Notes: generated from the sequence alone by a model not told the origin. Shown: positions 1 to 8,204, numbered from the stretch's first letter. The stretch is 41,278 nucleotides of DNA from Bacteroidaceae bacterium (GCA_017470525.1 JAFUYM010000065.1:1-41278); one strand, 5' to 3'. Program-made: numbers and translations.

Positions 1-83
1 AGACTGGAACTTCCATCTGCCAGTTTCTTTTCACGAAGCTTGACTTGTCCTCGTTGAGTTGTTGATGTTTGTTTCTTTGCCAT
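1..83 (-). CDS. Tyrosine recombinase/integrase, N-terminal fragment (runs off the window)
   Basis: An ATG at 83-81 opens a frame that stays open to the window edge, giving 27 residues. The stretch VKLREKKLADGSSS matches the start of the arm-DNA-binding region of Bacteroidales site-specific integrases, which often begin with a basic 'KLREKKLKDG' segment. If correct, the enzyme performs site-specific recombination of a mobile element. The gene reads away from mnmE, and the gap between them (84-331) is rich in short repeats, as expected of an attachment region. Only the N-terminus is visible, so the catalytic R-H-R-Y residues cannot be checked; the call rests on a short motif and context. Confidence 0.6.
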   Translation of the reverse strand, partial: MAKKQTSTTQRGQVKLREKKLADGSSS

Positions 84-123
84 TGCCTTTATAGTTTTAA
101 CGAGTTACTACCAAATGTCGCCA

Positions 124-197
124 CGGGGGACAAAAAACCATCTTTCGGGGGACAAAAAATGGGGGTGCGTCACTCTTCGGGGGACATCTGGGGGACA
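124..197. repeat. Four GGGGGACA direct repeats upstream of the integrase-like gene
   Basis: GGGGGACA occurs at about 125, 147, 179 and 190. The first two copies extend to the same 14-mer, CGGGGGACAAAAAA. Start-to-start distances are 22, 32 and 11, near multiples of the DNA helical repeat, so all copies would face the same side of the DNA. This is seen directly; a role as arm-type or excisionase sites is inference. Confidence 0.7.
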
Positions 198-205
198 AAG
201 TTAGG

Positions 206-312
206 CAAAAATCTGCAAACAAACAATACCTAAATCAAAAATCTGCAAAAACCCGAACAATCTTTAACACTTGAAAACAAGGGATTTACGGGCTTATTTT
301 TGCAGATTTTAT
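206..312. repeat. AAAATCTGCAAA repeat, two direct copies and one inverted
   Basis: CAAAAATCTGCAAA occurs at about 206 and 236, and the reverse complement TTTTTGCAGATTTT at about 296-310. They lie between the integrase-like start and the mnmE stop codon. They could be integrase-binding sites or part of an attachment site. Apart from these and the GGGGGACA repeats I see no gene in 84-331. Confidence 0.6.
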
Positions 313-331
313 GTGTTTCTTTGCAATTGGA

Positions 332-1624
332 CTATTTTCCCACGCAAAAATGGGAGAAGATATTGTTAAGTGTCTCTTGGGGAGTGATTTGGCCACCTGT
401 GATTTCGGCAAGGATGTCGAGGATTTGGCGGAGGTCTTCACTTAGGAGGTCGCCGGGGAGTTGTTGGTGGAGGCCGTTGAGGACGTGGAGGAGGCTCTGG
501 TGGGCACGGAGAAGAGCGTCGTAGTGGCGGGTGTTGGTGACGATGATGTCGGTGTCGGATGTTTGGGGGGCAGCGGTTGCAAGTTGTGTGCGGAGTTTGT
601 CGAGCCCGATGCCGTATTTTGCTTGGAAGGTTTCGGTCTTGTTTTCGATGCGGATGACGGTTTGGTCGTTGCGGATGGGGACGTTGGGATAGGGGATGCC
701 TGGCTCTGTCACCATGAGGATGATGGTGGCACGTTGGGCGGCGGTGAGGGTGCGGCCGATACCAAGGCTCTCGATGTGGTCGGTGGTGTGACGGATGCCG
801 GCGGTGTCGATGAAACGGAAAGTGATGCCGTCGATTTGAAGGGTATCTTCGATGGTGTCGCGTGTGGTGCCTTGGATGTCGGAGACGATGGCACGTTCTT
901 CACCGAGGAGGGCATTGAGAAGGGTGGATTTGCCGACATTGGGGGCACCGATGATGGCAACGGGGATGCCGTTCTTGAGGGCTTGTCCAGTTTCGAAAGA
1001 TTGGGCAAGTTGTTGGATGCGAGTGTCGATTTTTTGTGCCAGTTCAAGGAGTTCTGTGCGGTCGGCAAATTCAAGGTCTTCGTGGTCGGAGAAGTCGAGT
1101 TCGAGTTCGAGAAGAGAGGTGAGTTGCAGCAGTTGGTCACGCAGTTTTTTCAGTTCTGAGGAGAAGTGCCCCTTCAGTTGGCTCATGGCAATTTGGTGGG
1201 TGGCACGGTTGGTGGAGGCGATGAGGTCGGCTACGGCTTCTGCTTGGGAGAGGTCGAGTTTGCCGTTGAGGTAGGCACGTTGGGTGAATTCGCCAGGGTT
1301 GGCTTGGCGACAACCTTGTTGCGTGAGGCAGGAGAGGATTTGCTGAGCGATGTAAGGAGAGCCATGGAAAGAGATTTCAGCAGAGTCCTCACCTGTGTAG
1401 GAGTGGGGGGAACGGAAAATGGAGACAAGAACGTCGTCAATGACCTTCCCTTCGTGGTCGGAGATGACACCATGATGAAGTGTATAAGGACGGGCATCCT
1501 CAATTGGCTTGGAAAACACTTTGCTGAGGATGCTGAAGGTGTTGGAACCAGAGATTCGGATGATGGCAATGGCTCCGCCTGTGGCGGTGGCAATGGCGCA
1601 GATGGTGTCGTTGGGTTGGGGCAT
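332..1624 (-). CDS. mnmE: tRNA uridine-5-carboxymethylaminomethyl(34) synthesis GTPase MnmE
   Basis: MnmE works with MnmG to install the carboxymethylaminomethyl group on wobble U34 of certain tRNAs. The 430-residue product starts with the family N-terminus (DTICAIATATGGAIAIIR), has the G1 motif GAPNVGKS, a GTTRDT switch segment, DTAGIR (G3) and NKTE (G4), and ends in the terminal FCVGK box whose cysteine is needed for modification. The frame is open for 58 more codons upstream, but that part overlaps the ltaE end and lacks family similarity, so the ATG at 1624 is preferred. It is the last gene of a minus-strand run from mutS2. Its 3' end faces an integrase-like gene. Confidence 0.95.
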   Translation of the reverse strand: MPQPNDTICAIATATGGAIAIIRISGSNTFSILSKVFSKPIEDARPYTLHHGVISDHEGKVIDDVLVSIFRSPHSYTGEDSAEISFHGSPYIAQQILSCLTQQGCRQANPGEFTQRAYLNGKLDLSQAEAVADLIASTNRATHQIAMSQLKGHFSSELKKLRDQLLQLTSLLELELDFSDHEDLEFADRTELLELAQKIDTRIQQLAQSFETGQALKNGIPVAIIGAPNVGKSTLLNALLGEERAIVSDIQGTTRDTIEDTLQIDGITFRFIDTAGIRHTTDHIESLGIGRTLTAAQRATIILMVTEPGIPYPNVPIRNDQTVIRIENKTETFQAKYGIGLDKLRTQLATAAPQTSDTDIIVTNTRHYDALLRAHQSLLHVLNGLHQQLPGDLLSEDLRQILDILAEITGGQITPQETLNNIFSHFCVGK

Positions 1625-1692
1625 ATTAGTGGTGGGTTGATGTGGGGTGGGCTGCGACCTCGTCGCAGCATAGAAAACGTGAAAAAGGTTGT

Positions 1693-2724
1693 TTAGAGGG
1701 TTTGGAGGGCTTGGGCGAGTTCTGCAATGTTTTGGTCGGTGGTTGCCCAACTGGTGACGAAGCGGCAGAGGGTGTGGTCGTTGTCGATGGGTTCCCATGT
1801 TTCAAAGAGAACTTGGGATGCCAGTTGTTTCATTTGAGTGTTGGCAAGTTCGACAAATTGCTGGTTGGTAGAGGAGTCGCGAAGGGTGAGGCCTGCATCC
1901 GTGAAGAGTTGTCGCAGTTGCATTGCCTTGTCAATGGCGTGTTGAGCGATGCGCAAGTAGAGTCCTTCGGTAAAAAGAGCATCAAATTGAACACCTGCCA
2001 CACGGCTCTTTGCCAACAGGGCACCGTGGCGTTTGACGATGGTGAAGAACTGACGAGGGGCATTGCCGCGAGGGAAGACGACGGCTTCGCCACAGAGGGC
2101 ACCGACTTTAGTGCCGCCTATGTAGAAAACGTCACAATGATGAGCCAACCAAGGCAGGTCGAAGTCGCATTCGGCAGACATAAGCCCGTAGCCGAGGCGG
2201 GCACCATCAATGAAGAACGGAATCTTGTACTCTTGGCAGATGGCATGAATCTGTTCAATTTCAGCGGCTTTGTAAACGGTGCCGAGTTCGGTGGGGAAGG
2301 TGATGTACACCATGCCGGGATAGACGATGTGCTCCCATGTGGGGTCGGCATGGTAGGCTTTCAGATAGTCGTGCAGTTCCGTGGCATCCATCTTGCCGTC
2401 ATGGGAGGGGAGGGTGATGACCTTGTGCCCAAAGGCTTCGACGGCTCCCGATTCGTGTACGTTGATGTGGGCGGTGGTCACGGCAAGAACGCCCTCGTAG
2501 GAGGCGGTCATGGCATCGATGACGGTAGCGTTGGCTTGTGTGCCTCCCGCAAGAAAGAAGATGTTGGCATCGGGGCACTGAGTGGCTTCCCGTATCTTGG
2601 TGCGGGCGGATTCGCTCCATTGGTCGTAGCCGTAGGAGGCACTTTGCTGGTCGTTGGTTTCTAAGAAATGTCGGAGAATGTCAGGGTGTGCTCCGTTGTT
2701 GTAGTCGCTTTCGAAGGATGTCAT
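1693..2724 (-). CDS. ltaE: Low-specificity L-threonine aldolase (PLP-dependent)
   Basis: Threonine aldolases cleave L-threonine and allo-threonine to glycine and acetaldehyde with pyridoxal phosphate. The protein of about 343 residues shows the fold-type I aminotransferase pattern: an N-terminal SFESDYNNGAHP segment, GGTQANATV near residue 60, the FIDGARLGYGL cofactor-aspartate segment, and GGTKVGALCGEA, whose lysine near residue 206 should bind PLP. The frame can start 10 codons earlier, but that would overlap the upstream DUF3784 gene; the ATG at 2724 leaves a 5-base gap and is preferred. mnmE follows 68 bases downstream. Confidence 0.92.
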   Translation of the reverse strand: MTSFESDYNNGAHPDILRHFLETNDQQSASYGYDQWSESARTKIREATQCPDANIFFLAGGTQANATVIDAMTASYEGVLAVTTAHINVHESGAVEAFGHKVITLPSHDGKMDATELHDYLKAYHADPTWEHIVYPGMVYITFPTELGTVYKAAEIEQIHAICQEYKIPFFIDGARLGYGLMSAECDFDLPWLAHHCDVFYIGGTKVGALCGEAVVFPRGNAPRQFFTIVKRHGALLAKSRVAGVQFDALFTEGLYLRIAQHAIDKAMQLRQLFTDAGLTLRDSSTNQQFVELANTQMKQLASQVLFETWEPIDNDHTLCRFVTSWATTDQNIAELAQALQTL

Positions 2725-2729
2725 AGTTT

Positions 2730-3038
2730 TTATTGTGTTTTGTTTTTGCACCATGTGTTGATGAGGATGACATCGATCAGGCTTATAGCAACGATGGCAC
2801 CAATCAGAATCTTGATGATATTCGGGTGGTCTTCAAACACTTCTATAAAGGGAAGAATGATGGCAACAAACACTAACAGAGCAGATACAACGATTCGCAC
2901 CCGTTTTATGTTCATCTTCATACGTTGCTGTTCGCTGGCAGTGTTGTAGCCAGCAATAAGCATGTCGCCTTTGCCTATGATAACGAGGATGGCAAAAAAG
3001 AGGAAAAGGAGGGATAGTGTGAGAAAGAAATAAAGCAT
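2730..3038 (-). CDS. DUF3784 family small membrane protein
   Basis: A protein of about 102 residues with a hydrophobic N-terminal helix, then GKGDMLIAGYNTAS, the hallmark of the DUF3784 family found in Bacteroidota and Firmicutes, and two further hydrophobic segments (about residues 47-65 and 75-95). It is probably an inner-membrane protein with no known function. An upstream ATG would add 8 residues; the ATG at 3038, just before the hydrophobic helix, is preferred. It lies 51 bases after udp and 5 bases before ltaE, so probably in the same transcript. Confidence 0.8.
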   Translation of the reverse strand: MLYFFLTLSLLFLFFAILVIIGKGDMLIAGYNTASEQQRMKMNIKRVRIVVSALLVFVAIILPFIEVFEDHPNIIKILIGAIVAISLIDVILINTWCKNKTQ

Positions 3039-3089
3039 GTTTTCTTGTTTTTGAGGCAGCAACAGGAATGCGGCATGTTAGACGTTTGA

Positions 3090-3962
3090 TTAGATGCGGT
3101 TGAGGACGAGTTGGATGAGGGTGTCGATGGAGTTTTTGTAGTTAGTGTTCATCTCGGTGGTGTAGCGGTTGGCGATGACCATGCAGCAGGTCATGGCTCG
3201 GTGACCAAGGAGGGAGGAGAGACCTGCAAGGGCAGAACTTTCCATCTCGAAGTTGCAGATTTTCAGCCCTTCATATTCAAAAGCCTCGACTTTCTCGTTT
3301 TGCTGTGGGTCTTGAATCTTCAGGCGGATTTGGCGACCTTGCGGACCATAGAAACCACCGCAAGCAATGGTGATGCCTCGCACCATGTCGTCTCCTGCTA
3401 TTTGGTCAATCAGTTCTGGATTTGCCTGTGCCACGTAGGGGGCACCTTTCATGGGCGACCAATCCATGTGCTGCTTGAAGGCTTCTTCCATTGGCAGGTC
3501 GCAAACTTGGTTGCGGTCAGCATAGTAGTTGAGCAAGCCATCGAAGCCAATGCTCTTGACGGAGGCGATGAAACTACCCGTGGGGGTGAAAGGTTGCAAG
3601 CCACCACAAGTGCCGATACGCACGATGGTGAGGGTGCGGTGTTCATCCTTCTCAGTGCGAGTGTCGAAGTTGATGTTGGCAAGGGCATCCAGTTCGGTCA
3701 TCACAATGTCGATATTGTCGCAGCCGATGCCCGTGGAGAGCACGGTGATGCGTTTGCCTTGATAAGTTCCTGTAATGCTATGGAACTCGCGGCTGCTCAC
3801 TTCGCATTCTTGCTCAGAGAAGTGTGACGCAACGGTTGCCACTCTGCCAGGGTCGCCGACCAGAATCACGCGGTCAGCCAGTTGTTCGGGACGCAGATGG
3901 AGGTGGAACGCAGAGCCATCTTCGTTGATGGGCAATTCGGATGGTGGAAAAAACTTCTTCAT
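3090..3962 (-). CDS. udp: Uridine phosphorylase-type nucleoside phosphorylase
   Basis: The 290-residue protein belongs to the PNP/UDP superfamily, which splits nucleosides with phosphate into base and ribose-1-phosphate; here most likely uridine, in pyrimidine salvage. Visible are VILVGDPGRV near residue 35 (phosphate loop), the IVRIGTCGGL segment, and NFEMESSAL near residue 237, where glutamates contact the ribose. The C-terminus carries the IDTLIQLVL helix. The substrate is inferred from similarity; related enzymes accept other nucleosides. The 107-base gap to the preceding gene holds three 23-base-spaced GC-rich repeats. Confidence 0.88.
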   Translation of the reverse strand: MKKFFPPSELPINEDGSAFHLHLRPEQLADRVILVGDPGRVATVASHFSEQECEVSSREFHSITGTYQGKRITVLSTGIGCDNIDIVMTELDALANINFDTRTEKDEHRTLTIVRIGTCGGLQPFTPTGSFIASVKSIGFDGLLNYYADRNQVCDLPMEEAFKQHMDWSPMKGAPYVAQANPELIDQIAGDDMVRGITIACGGFYGPQGRQIRLKIQDPQQNEKVEAFEYEGLKICNFEMESSALAGLSSLLGHRAMTCCMVIANRYTTEMNTNYKNSIDTLIQLVLNRI

Positions 3963-4003
3963 ATTTCGTATGTATTATTCTTCTGTGTGTGGGTGGCATT
4001 TGC

Positions 4004-4072
4004 ACCCGAGGGGTTCACCATTCCGTACCCGTGGGGTACGCTGTGCCATACCCGAGGGGTAGGTTTCTGTCA
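4004..4072. repeat. Three ACCCGnGGGGT units at exact 23-base spacing
   Basis: ACCCGAGGGGT (4004-4014), ACCCGTGGGGT (4027-4037) and ACCCGAGGGGT (4050-4060) are near-palindromic and start exactly 23 bases apart; the 12 bases between cores differ. The middle copy extends to the near-palindrome GTACCCGTGGGGTAC. The array overlaps the last codon of the PD40 gene and sits 42-110 bases upstream of udp, so it would be transcribed between the two genes. Function unknown. Confidence 0.75.
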
Positions 4073-5395
4073 GGGCTTCGATAGTTCTATTGCCCGTATG
4101 CTCTTTTCAAGTGCATGCACTTCTTCTTGCAGTTCAGGGATGCGCTTTTCGAGTTTGAGAATCTGCTGGGTGGAAGAAGGGGATGTTTCGCGCAGGTGCT
4201 GCAACTGCTCTGAGAGTTTGGCAAGGTCTTTCGACTTTTGCAACCATTCTTGGCATTGTTTCTGCGCTTTTGCCGATTTGAAGTCAGAAAGGGTGTAGCA
4301 GGTTTTAGCATCGTTGAGAATGAACTCAAATTCTTTATACTGCATGGCAGAATGAGTGACGGACATTCGGGCAATCCGTTTGGCCGCATCCGCTTTTGCC
4401 TTTTTCTGTTCATCAGTCAGGGGCATGGCAGCAATGGAACGGAGCGATGCCGCCACGCACAACTCATCAAGGTCTGTCGATTCGTAGTCAATCGTTCGGC
4501 GTGATTCGTTCGGAATGAACGTATAGACACACACCTTACCTGCTGGCTGATAGCGGTCGCTGGCAAACCAACCAAGATTTGCCGCCTCGTCAACCACAAG
4601 CATATAGTCATTGGCAAAGGAGTTGTAGGGAAATCCCATGTTCTCCGCCTGATAAAACTTCTTGGAGTCACTATCGTAGCGAGTTGCATAAAGGTCGTAG
4701 TTGCCATAGCCATCCTTGCTCCGTGCCGCAAAATAGAAAGTTTGTCCGTCGGGCATCAGGAAGGGGTAGTTGACATCCCCTTCTATGCCAAGCCCTTCAA
4801 AAGCCTCACCTTCAGTAAGTTTTTCACCTTCCTGATAATACCGCACAATGTGCAGACGATTGGTGTCTGAGGCTTTCACGGGTCGCAACATCATGCCACT
4901 CATTTGTGTTTGATACTGCACTACGTCACCTCGGTCGGACAAGGTGAGTGTGCCAAGTTCGTCAGAGATGGGATAGGCTTTGAGAAAATCCTTTTTGTCA
5001 ACCACAACACTATCCACAATAATGACCTTATCGACACCTCGCAATCCGTTTTCACCTTTTTGGCAGAGCGACACAAGAGGGTCTAAATCCGCAGTCGATT
5101 GCCGTTTGCGTTTAGCGGTTGCCATGAGTTTTTGAACCGCAGCATCAGCCTTGCTGAAATGGAAAGACATGATGTCGTTGTTCACTTCTTCGTAAGAAGA
5201 AATGGGTTGCAAGTAAGGGAATATCTTGCTGGCTTTTGCAGAATCGGCAGCAGTGGCAAAGACTGCTTGCTTTGCCGTAGCCGGCTTCTTGGCAGAAGTG
5301 CCAAAAACATTCACCAAACTGTCCATGCGCAAATGATGGGCATGTGCTCCTGCAAACAACATGCAGACAATGAGGACGGTTACAAGTCTTTTCAT
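4070..5395 (-). CDS. Exported PD40/WD40-like beta-propeller protein with C-terminal coiled coil
   Basis: The 441-residue protein begins with a signal peptide (MKRLVTVLIVCMLFAGAHA). Residues about 205-300 contain PD40-like repeats, for example YPFLMPDGQTFYFAARS followed by GYGNYDLY, as in the beta-propeller part of OmpA-associated Bacteroidota proteins. Residues about 380-440 are charged and heptad-like, suggesting a coiled coil. No OmpA peptidoglycan-binding domain is visible. It is probably periplasmic, but the function is not known. It starts 9 bases after mutS2 ends, so it is very likely co-transcribed with it. Confidence 0.75.
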   Translation of the reverse strand: MKRLVTVLIVCMLFAGAHAHHLRMDSLVNVFGTSAKKPATAKQAVFATAADSAKASKIFPYLQPISSYEEVNNDIMSFHFSKADAAVQKLMATAKRKRQSTADLDPLVSLCQKGENGLRGVDKVIIVDSVVVDKKDFLKAYPISDELGTLTLSDRGDVVQYQTQMSGMMLRPVKASDTNRLHIVRYYQEGEKLTEGEAFEGLGIEGDVNYPFLMPDGQTFYFAARSKDGYGNYDLYATRYDSDSKKFYQAENMGFPYNSFANDYMLVVDEAANLGWFASDRYQPAGKVCVYTFIPNESRRTIDYESTDLDELCVAASLRSIAAMPLTDEQKKAKADAAKRIARMSVTHSAMQYKEFEFILNDAKTCYTLSDFKSAKAQKQCQEWLQKSKDLAKLSEQLQHLRETSPSSTQQILKLEKRIPELQEEVHALEKSIRAIELSKP

Positions 5396-5404
5396 ATTCT
5401 TTCA

Positions 5405-7969
5405 TTATACAAGTTCAACAATGGTGATGCCCGCACCTCCAAAGCGGATGTCCTCGTCGTAGAAATCGGCTACAGGAGGCATCGTGGAAAGATATTGGCG
5501 GATAACGGTCTTGAGGGCTCCCGTACCAGTTCCATGCAGGATTTTCACACGGGAGGCACGTGCCACACAGGCATCATCGATGAAATAGGTGACTGCCTGA
5601 ACCGCTTCTTCGCCACGCATTCCGCGCACATCGAGTTGTTCCTTGAAGTTGAGCGTCGTCTGGCGGATTTCGTCACGTGTCTGCACACTGACAAAAGTAG
5701 ATGCCACATTCTTGTTTTTAGTGGGCGGCTCTGACGGCTCCAAGCGTTTCAATTTCACGTTGGTGGTCAGTTGACCAAAAACAACGAGGGCTTCGCTGCC
5801 ATTGATTTTCTGGATTTGCCCAATGGTCGTTTGACCTTTCAGCCGGACGAAAGAACCTCTGTCCAAGACCCCCTCTGCCCTGCGGGCATCTCCCCCGTAA
5901 TGGGGAGAACCATCCGGATGGTTTCCCTCCCCATTACGGGGGAGGGCTGGGGAGAGGGTCTCCTTCTTCTTTTCTTCTTTTCTCTTGCGCCTTGCCACCA
6001 GTTTTTCCATCTGTCGGCGTATCTTTTCGTCGGCAATGTCAGGGTCAATCTCGTGGATGTCGTGCTTGAAGTCAGCCAAGTCTTGGCGAATCATCCTGGT
6101 GCGCTCTTTCTCTGCCTGTGCCTCCTTGATGTCCTTGATGGTTTGCTCAATCTTGGCGTTCGACTCTTTCAGCATCTGCTCCGCCTCTTCCTTGGCATGG
6201 GCAATGATGGCTTTCCGCTCGTCATGCACTTTCTGGATGTCCTCTTCATATCGCTGGATGGTTTGCTCCATCTGTTTCTCGTGCTGATGGATGGCTTGGC
6301 GCTTCTGTTCCCAATAGCGTTTGTCGCGCACGATGTCCTGCAAGTACTTATCGGAGTTGATGTAATCCTTGCCCACAATCTCGCTGGCATCCCTGATGAC
6401 CTCGTCGGGAATGCCCGTCTTGCGGGCTATCTCGATGGCAAACGAACTGCCGGGATTGCCAATGGACAATTGGAACAGCGGTTGCATCTGCTGGCGGTCG
6501 TAGAGCATGGCAGCATTGACAATGCCTTCCGTCTCCTGAGCATAGTGCTTCAGGTTCTGATAGTGAGTCGTGATGACACCGAAAGCATGTTTCTTGTTGT
6601 AAATCTTCAGCATCGCCTCAGCCATCGCGCCACCAATTTGAGGTTCAGTGCCACCACCGAACTCGTCAATCAGGATGAGGCTTGCCCCATCGCAATGCTT
6701 CATCATGTTCTTCATGTTGAGCAAGTGGGAAGAGTAGGTCGAGAGGTCGTTCTCCAGACTTTGTTCGTCGCCAATGTCAATGAAGATGCTCCTGAAGATG
6801 CCGAACACGCTGCTCTTGGCAACAGGCACAGGCATGCCGCATTGGAACATGTACTGAAGCAATCCCGTGGTTTTCAGGCAGACAGACTTTCCGCCCGCAT
6901 TCGGTCCCGAAATCAGCAGGAGCCGTTGCTTCTGATTCAGTTTGATGTCTAAAGGAACCACCTTTCTCGGTTCTTCATCAGGATGTTTGAAGTTATAGTC
7001 ACGAAACTTGAGGTCGAGCAAGGGGTGAACAGCAATCGCCCAGTCAATCACCTGCTTGTTCTCCATGCGTGGCTCCGTGCTGTTGGTGGTGATGGCAAAT
7101 TTTGCCTTGGCGCGAACAAAGTCAATCTGTGCAAGGAAGTCATAACTGTGCAGCATGTCGGGCACTTCAGGACGCACCAACTGCGTGAACTCCAAAAGGA
7201 TGCGGTGAATCTCCTTGCGCTCCTCGCTCTCCAGTTCCCGAATCTTGTTGTTAGCCTCCACCACCTCGGCAGGTTCGATGAACACGGTACGTCCCGTATC
7301 GGACTCGTCGTGTACGATACCCTTGATTTTCCGTTTCATGGCAGGAGCCACAGGGATGACCAGACGACCATCGCGGAGGGTGGGGGAGATGTCTTTGTCC
7401 ACAAGCCCTTCTCCCTTTGCCGACTTCAGGATGTTCTGCAAGGCACGTGACACGCTTCCTGCCGTTGCAGCCAACTCCCGACGAATCTGCATCAAGGTCG
7501 GGGATGCGGTGTCCTTCACATGCCCGAACTTGTCGAGGATTTGGTCAATCCGCTTCACCAACTGCGGATAAGTTTTCACGTCGGTGGTCAGCGCATAGAG
7601 GTGGGGGTAAACAGGAACGTTGCGTTCCTCGTCAGAATAGCGATGCAGGAAGTTGAAAATGCCCGCGATGGCAGCCAGCGAACGTTGCAGGTTGAAGAGT
7701 TCATCGACTTCCAGACACGTGTTCTGAATCCGGATGCGTTTCAACGATGGACGCACATCGAAAAAGTTCTGGTCGGGAAAATCCTCCTCTTGCAAAATGC
7801 GCACAAACTCCATCGTCTGCTTCACCGCACGATAAATTTCGTCGAAGTTGACCGAAAACGCCATCTCACTCACCAATCCCTCGCCCAAAGGGCAGAGACA
7901 AAGTGCCGTGAGGTGTTGGCGTATCTGGTCAAAGCCTACCTTCTGTTCGTATGTCGTAGGATAAATCAT
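5405..7969 (-). CDS. mutS2: Endonuclease MutS2 (Smr-domain MutS homologue)
   Basis: MutS2 is a MutS-like ATPase with a C-terminal Smr nuclease domain, linked to suppression of recombination and, in Bacillus, to ribosome rescue. The 854-residue product has Walker A GPNAGGKS at 355-362, STYSSHLLNM at 410-419, Walker B LILIDEFGGGTEP near 431-443, a long charged coiled coil about 520-665, and a C-terminal Smr domain with LDVRG near 779 and HGTGTG near 812. The frame continues 73 codons upstream, but the ATG at 7969 matches the family start and lies just after a good promoter. Residues about 670-701 are encoded by a GC-rich palindromic repeat inserted in frame between coiled coil and Smr region. 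Confidence 0.95.
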   Translation of the reverse strand: MIYPTTYEQKVGFDQIRQHLTALCLCPLGEGLVSEMAFSVNFDEIYRAVKQTMEFVRILQEEDFPDQNFFDVRPSLKRIRIQNTCLEVDELFNLQRSLAAIAGIFNFLHRYSDEERNVPVYPHLYALTTDVKTYPQLVKRIDQILDKFGHVKDTASPTLMQIRRELAATAGSVSRALQNILKSAKGEGLVDKDISPTLRDGRLVIPVAPAMKRKIKGIVHDESDTGRTVFIEPAEVVEANNKIRELESEERKEIHRILLEFTQLVRPEVPDMLHSYDFLAQIDFVRAKAKFAITTNSTEPRMENKQVIDWAIAVHPLLDLKFRDYNFKHPDEEPRKVVPLDIKLNQKQRLLLISGPNAGGKSVCLKTTGLLQYMFQCGMPVPVAKSSVFGIFRSIFIDIGDEQSLENDLSTYSSHLLNMKNMMKHCDGASLILIDEFGGGTEPQIGGAMAEAMLKIYNKKHAFGVITTHYQNLKHYAQETEGIVNAAMLYDRQQMQPLFQLSIGNPGSSFAIEIARKTGIPDEVIRDASEIVGKDYINSDKYLQDIVRDKRYWEQKRQAIHQHEKQMEQTIQRYEEDIQKVHDERKAIIAHAKEEAEQMLKESNAKIEQTIKDIKEAQAEKERTRMIRQDLADFKHDIHEIDPDIADEKIRRQMEKLVARRKRKEEKKKETLSPALPRNGEGNHPDGSPHYGGDARRAEGVLDRGSFVRLKGQTTIGQIQKINGSEALVVFGQLTTNVKLKRLEPSEPPTKNKNVASTFVSVQTRDEIRQTTLNFKEQLDVRGMRGEEAVQAVTYFIDDACVARASRVKILHGTGTGALKTVIRQYLSTMPPVADFYDEDIRFGGAGITIVELV
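5867..5961. repeat. GC-rich palindromic element, copy A, in frame inside mutS2
   Basis: A 95-base element bounded by GACCCCCTCT and GAGAGGGTC. It contains 15-base perfect inverted arms (5893-5907 and 5927-5941, CCCCGTAATGGGGAG and its complement) around a 16-base perfect palindrome, AACCATCCGGATGGTT (5908-5923). Related copies lie in the BT4734-type gene, the DUF5675-like gene and uvrA. Read in mutS2 it encodes a Gly/Pro/Arg-rich linker including SPALPRNGEG and [10 protein letters not shown]. Confidence 0.9.
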
Positions 7970-7990
7970 CTCGTGTATCGTTGTTGAGCG

Positions 7991-8021
7991 CAAAGGTACG
8001 GAAAAGTGCGCACAATGCAAA
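7991..8021 (-). promoter_or_regulatory. Bacteroidota-type promoter for mutS2
   Basis: On the minus strand TTTG (8021-8018), 19 bases, then TACCTTTG (7998-7991). This matches the Bacteroides consensus TTTG-N19/20-TAnnTTTG exactly. Transcription should begin about 7985, giving a leader of roughly 15 bases before the mutS2 ATG at 7969. Confidence 0.8.
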
Positions 8022-8110
8022 GGGAAAAAGCCTTTTTTCCATTTTCCGCATCGAAGAGAGCAAGGTCTGATATGTGATAGAGGATGAATTTCACCCCCTC
8101 GCGTGATATT

Positions 8111-8190
8111 CAACTGTAGCGCTGTAGCAACTGCAACGTTGTAAACAAGGGCGACTCTTTTGCAACTGTAGCGCTGTAGCAACTGCAACG
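8111..8190. repeat. Two identical 28-base CTGTAGC-family repeats
   Basis: The same 28 bases occur at 8111-8138 and 8163-8190, starting CAACTGTAGCGCTGTAGC and ending ACTGCAACG. Internally each is three degenerate 9-mers of the type nnCTGTAGC. Related copies lie at 10454-10480, 16387-16414 (inverted) and 16522-16548. These copies sit in the 235-base gap between mutS2 and the next gene; I see no gene in that gap. Confidence 0.85.
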
Positions 8191-8204
8191 CATCCTGTGT
8201 GGGG

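Noticed and set aside
461-1696. Long plus-strand frames opposite mnmE
   Set aside because: They mirror the minus-strand mnmE codons, are rich in Gly/Val/Asp from the G-T-rich complement, and match no family; mnmE has full motifs.
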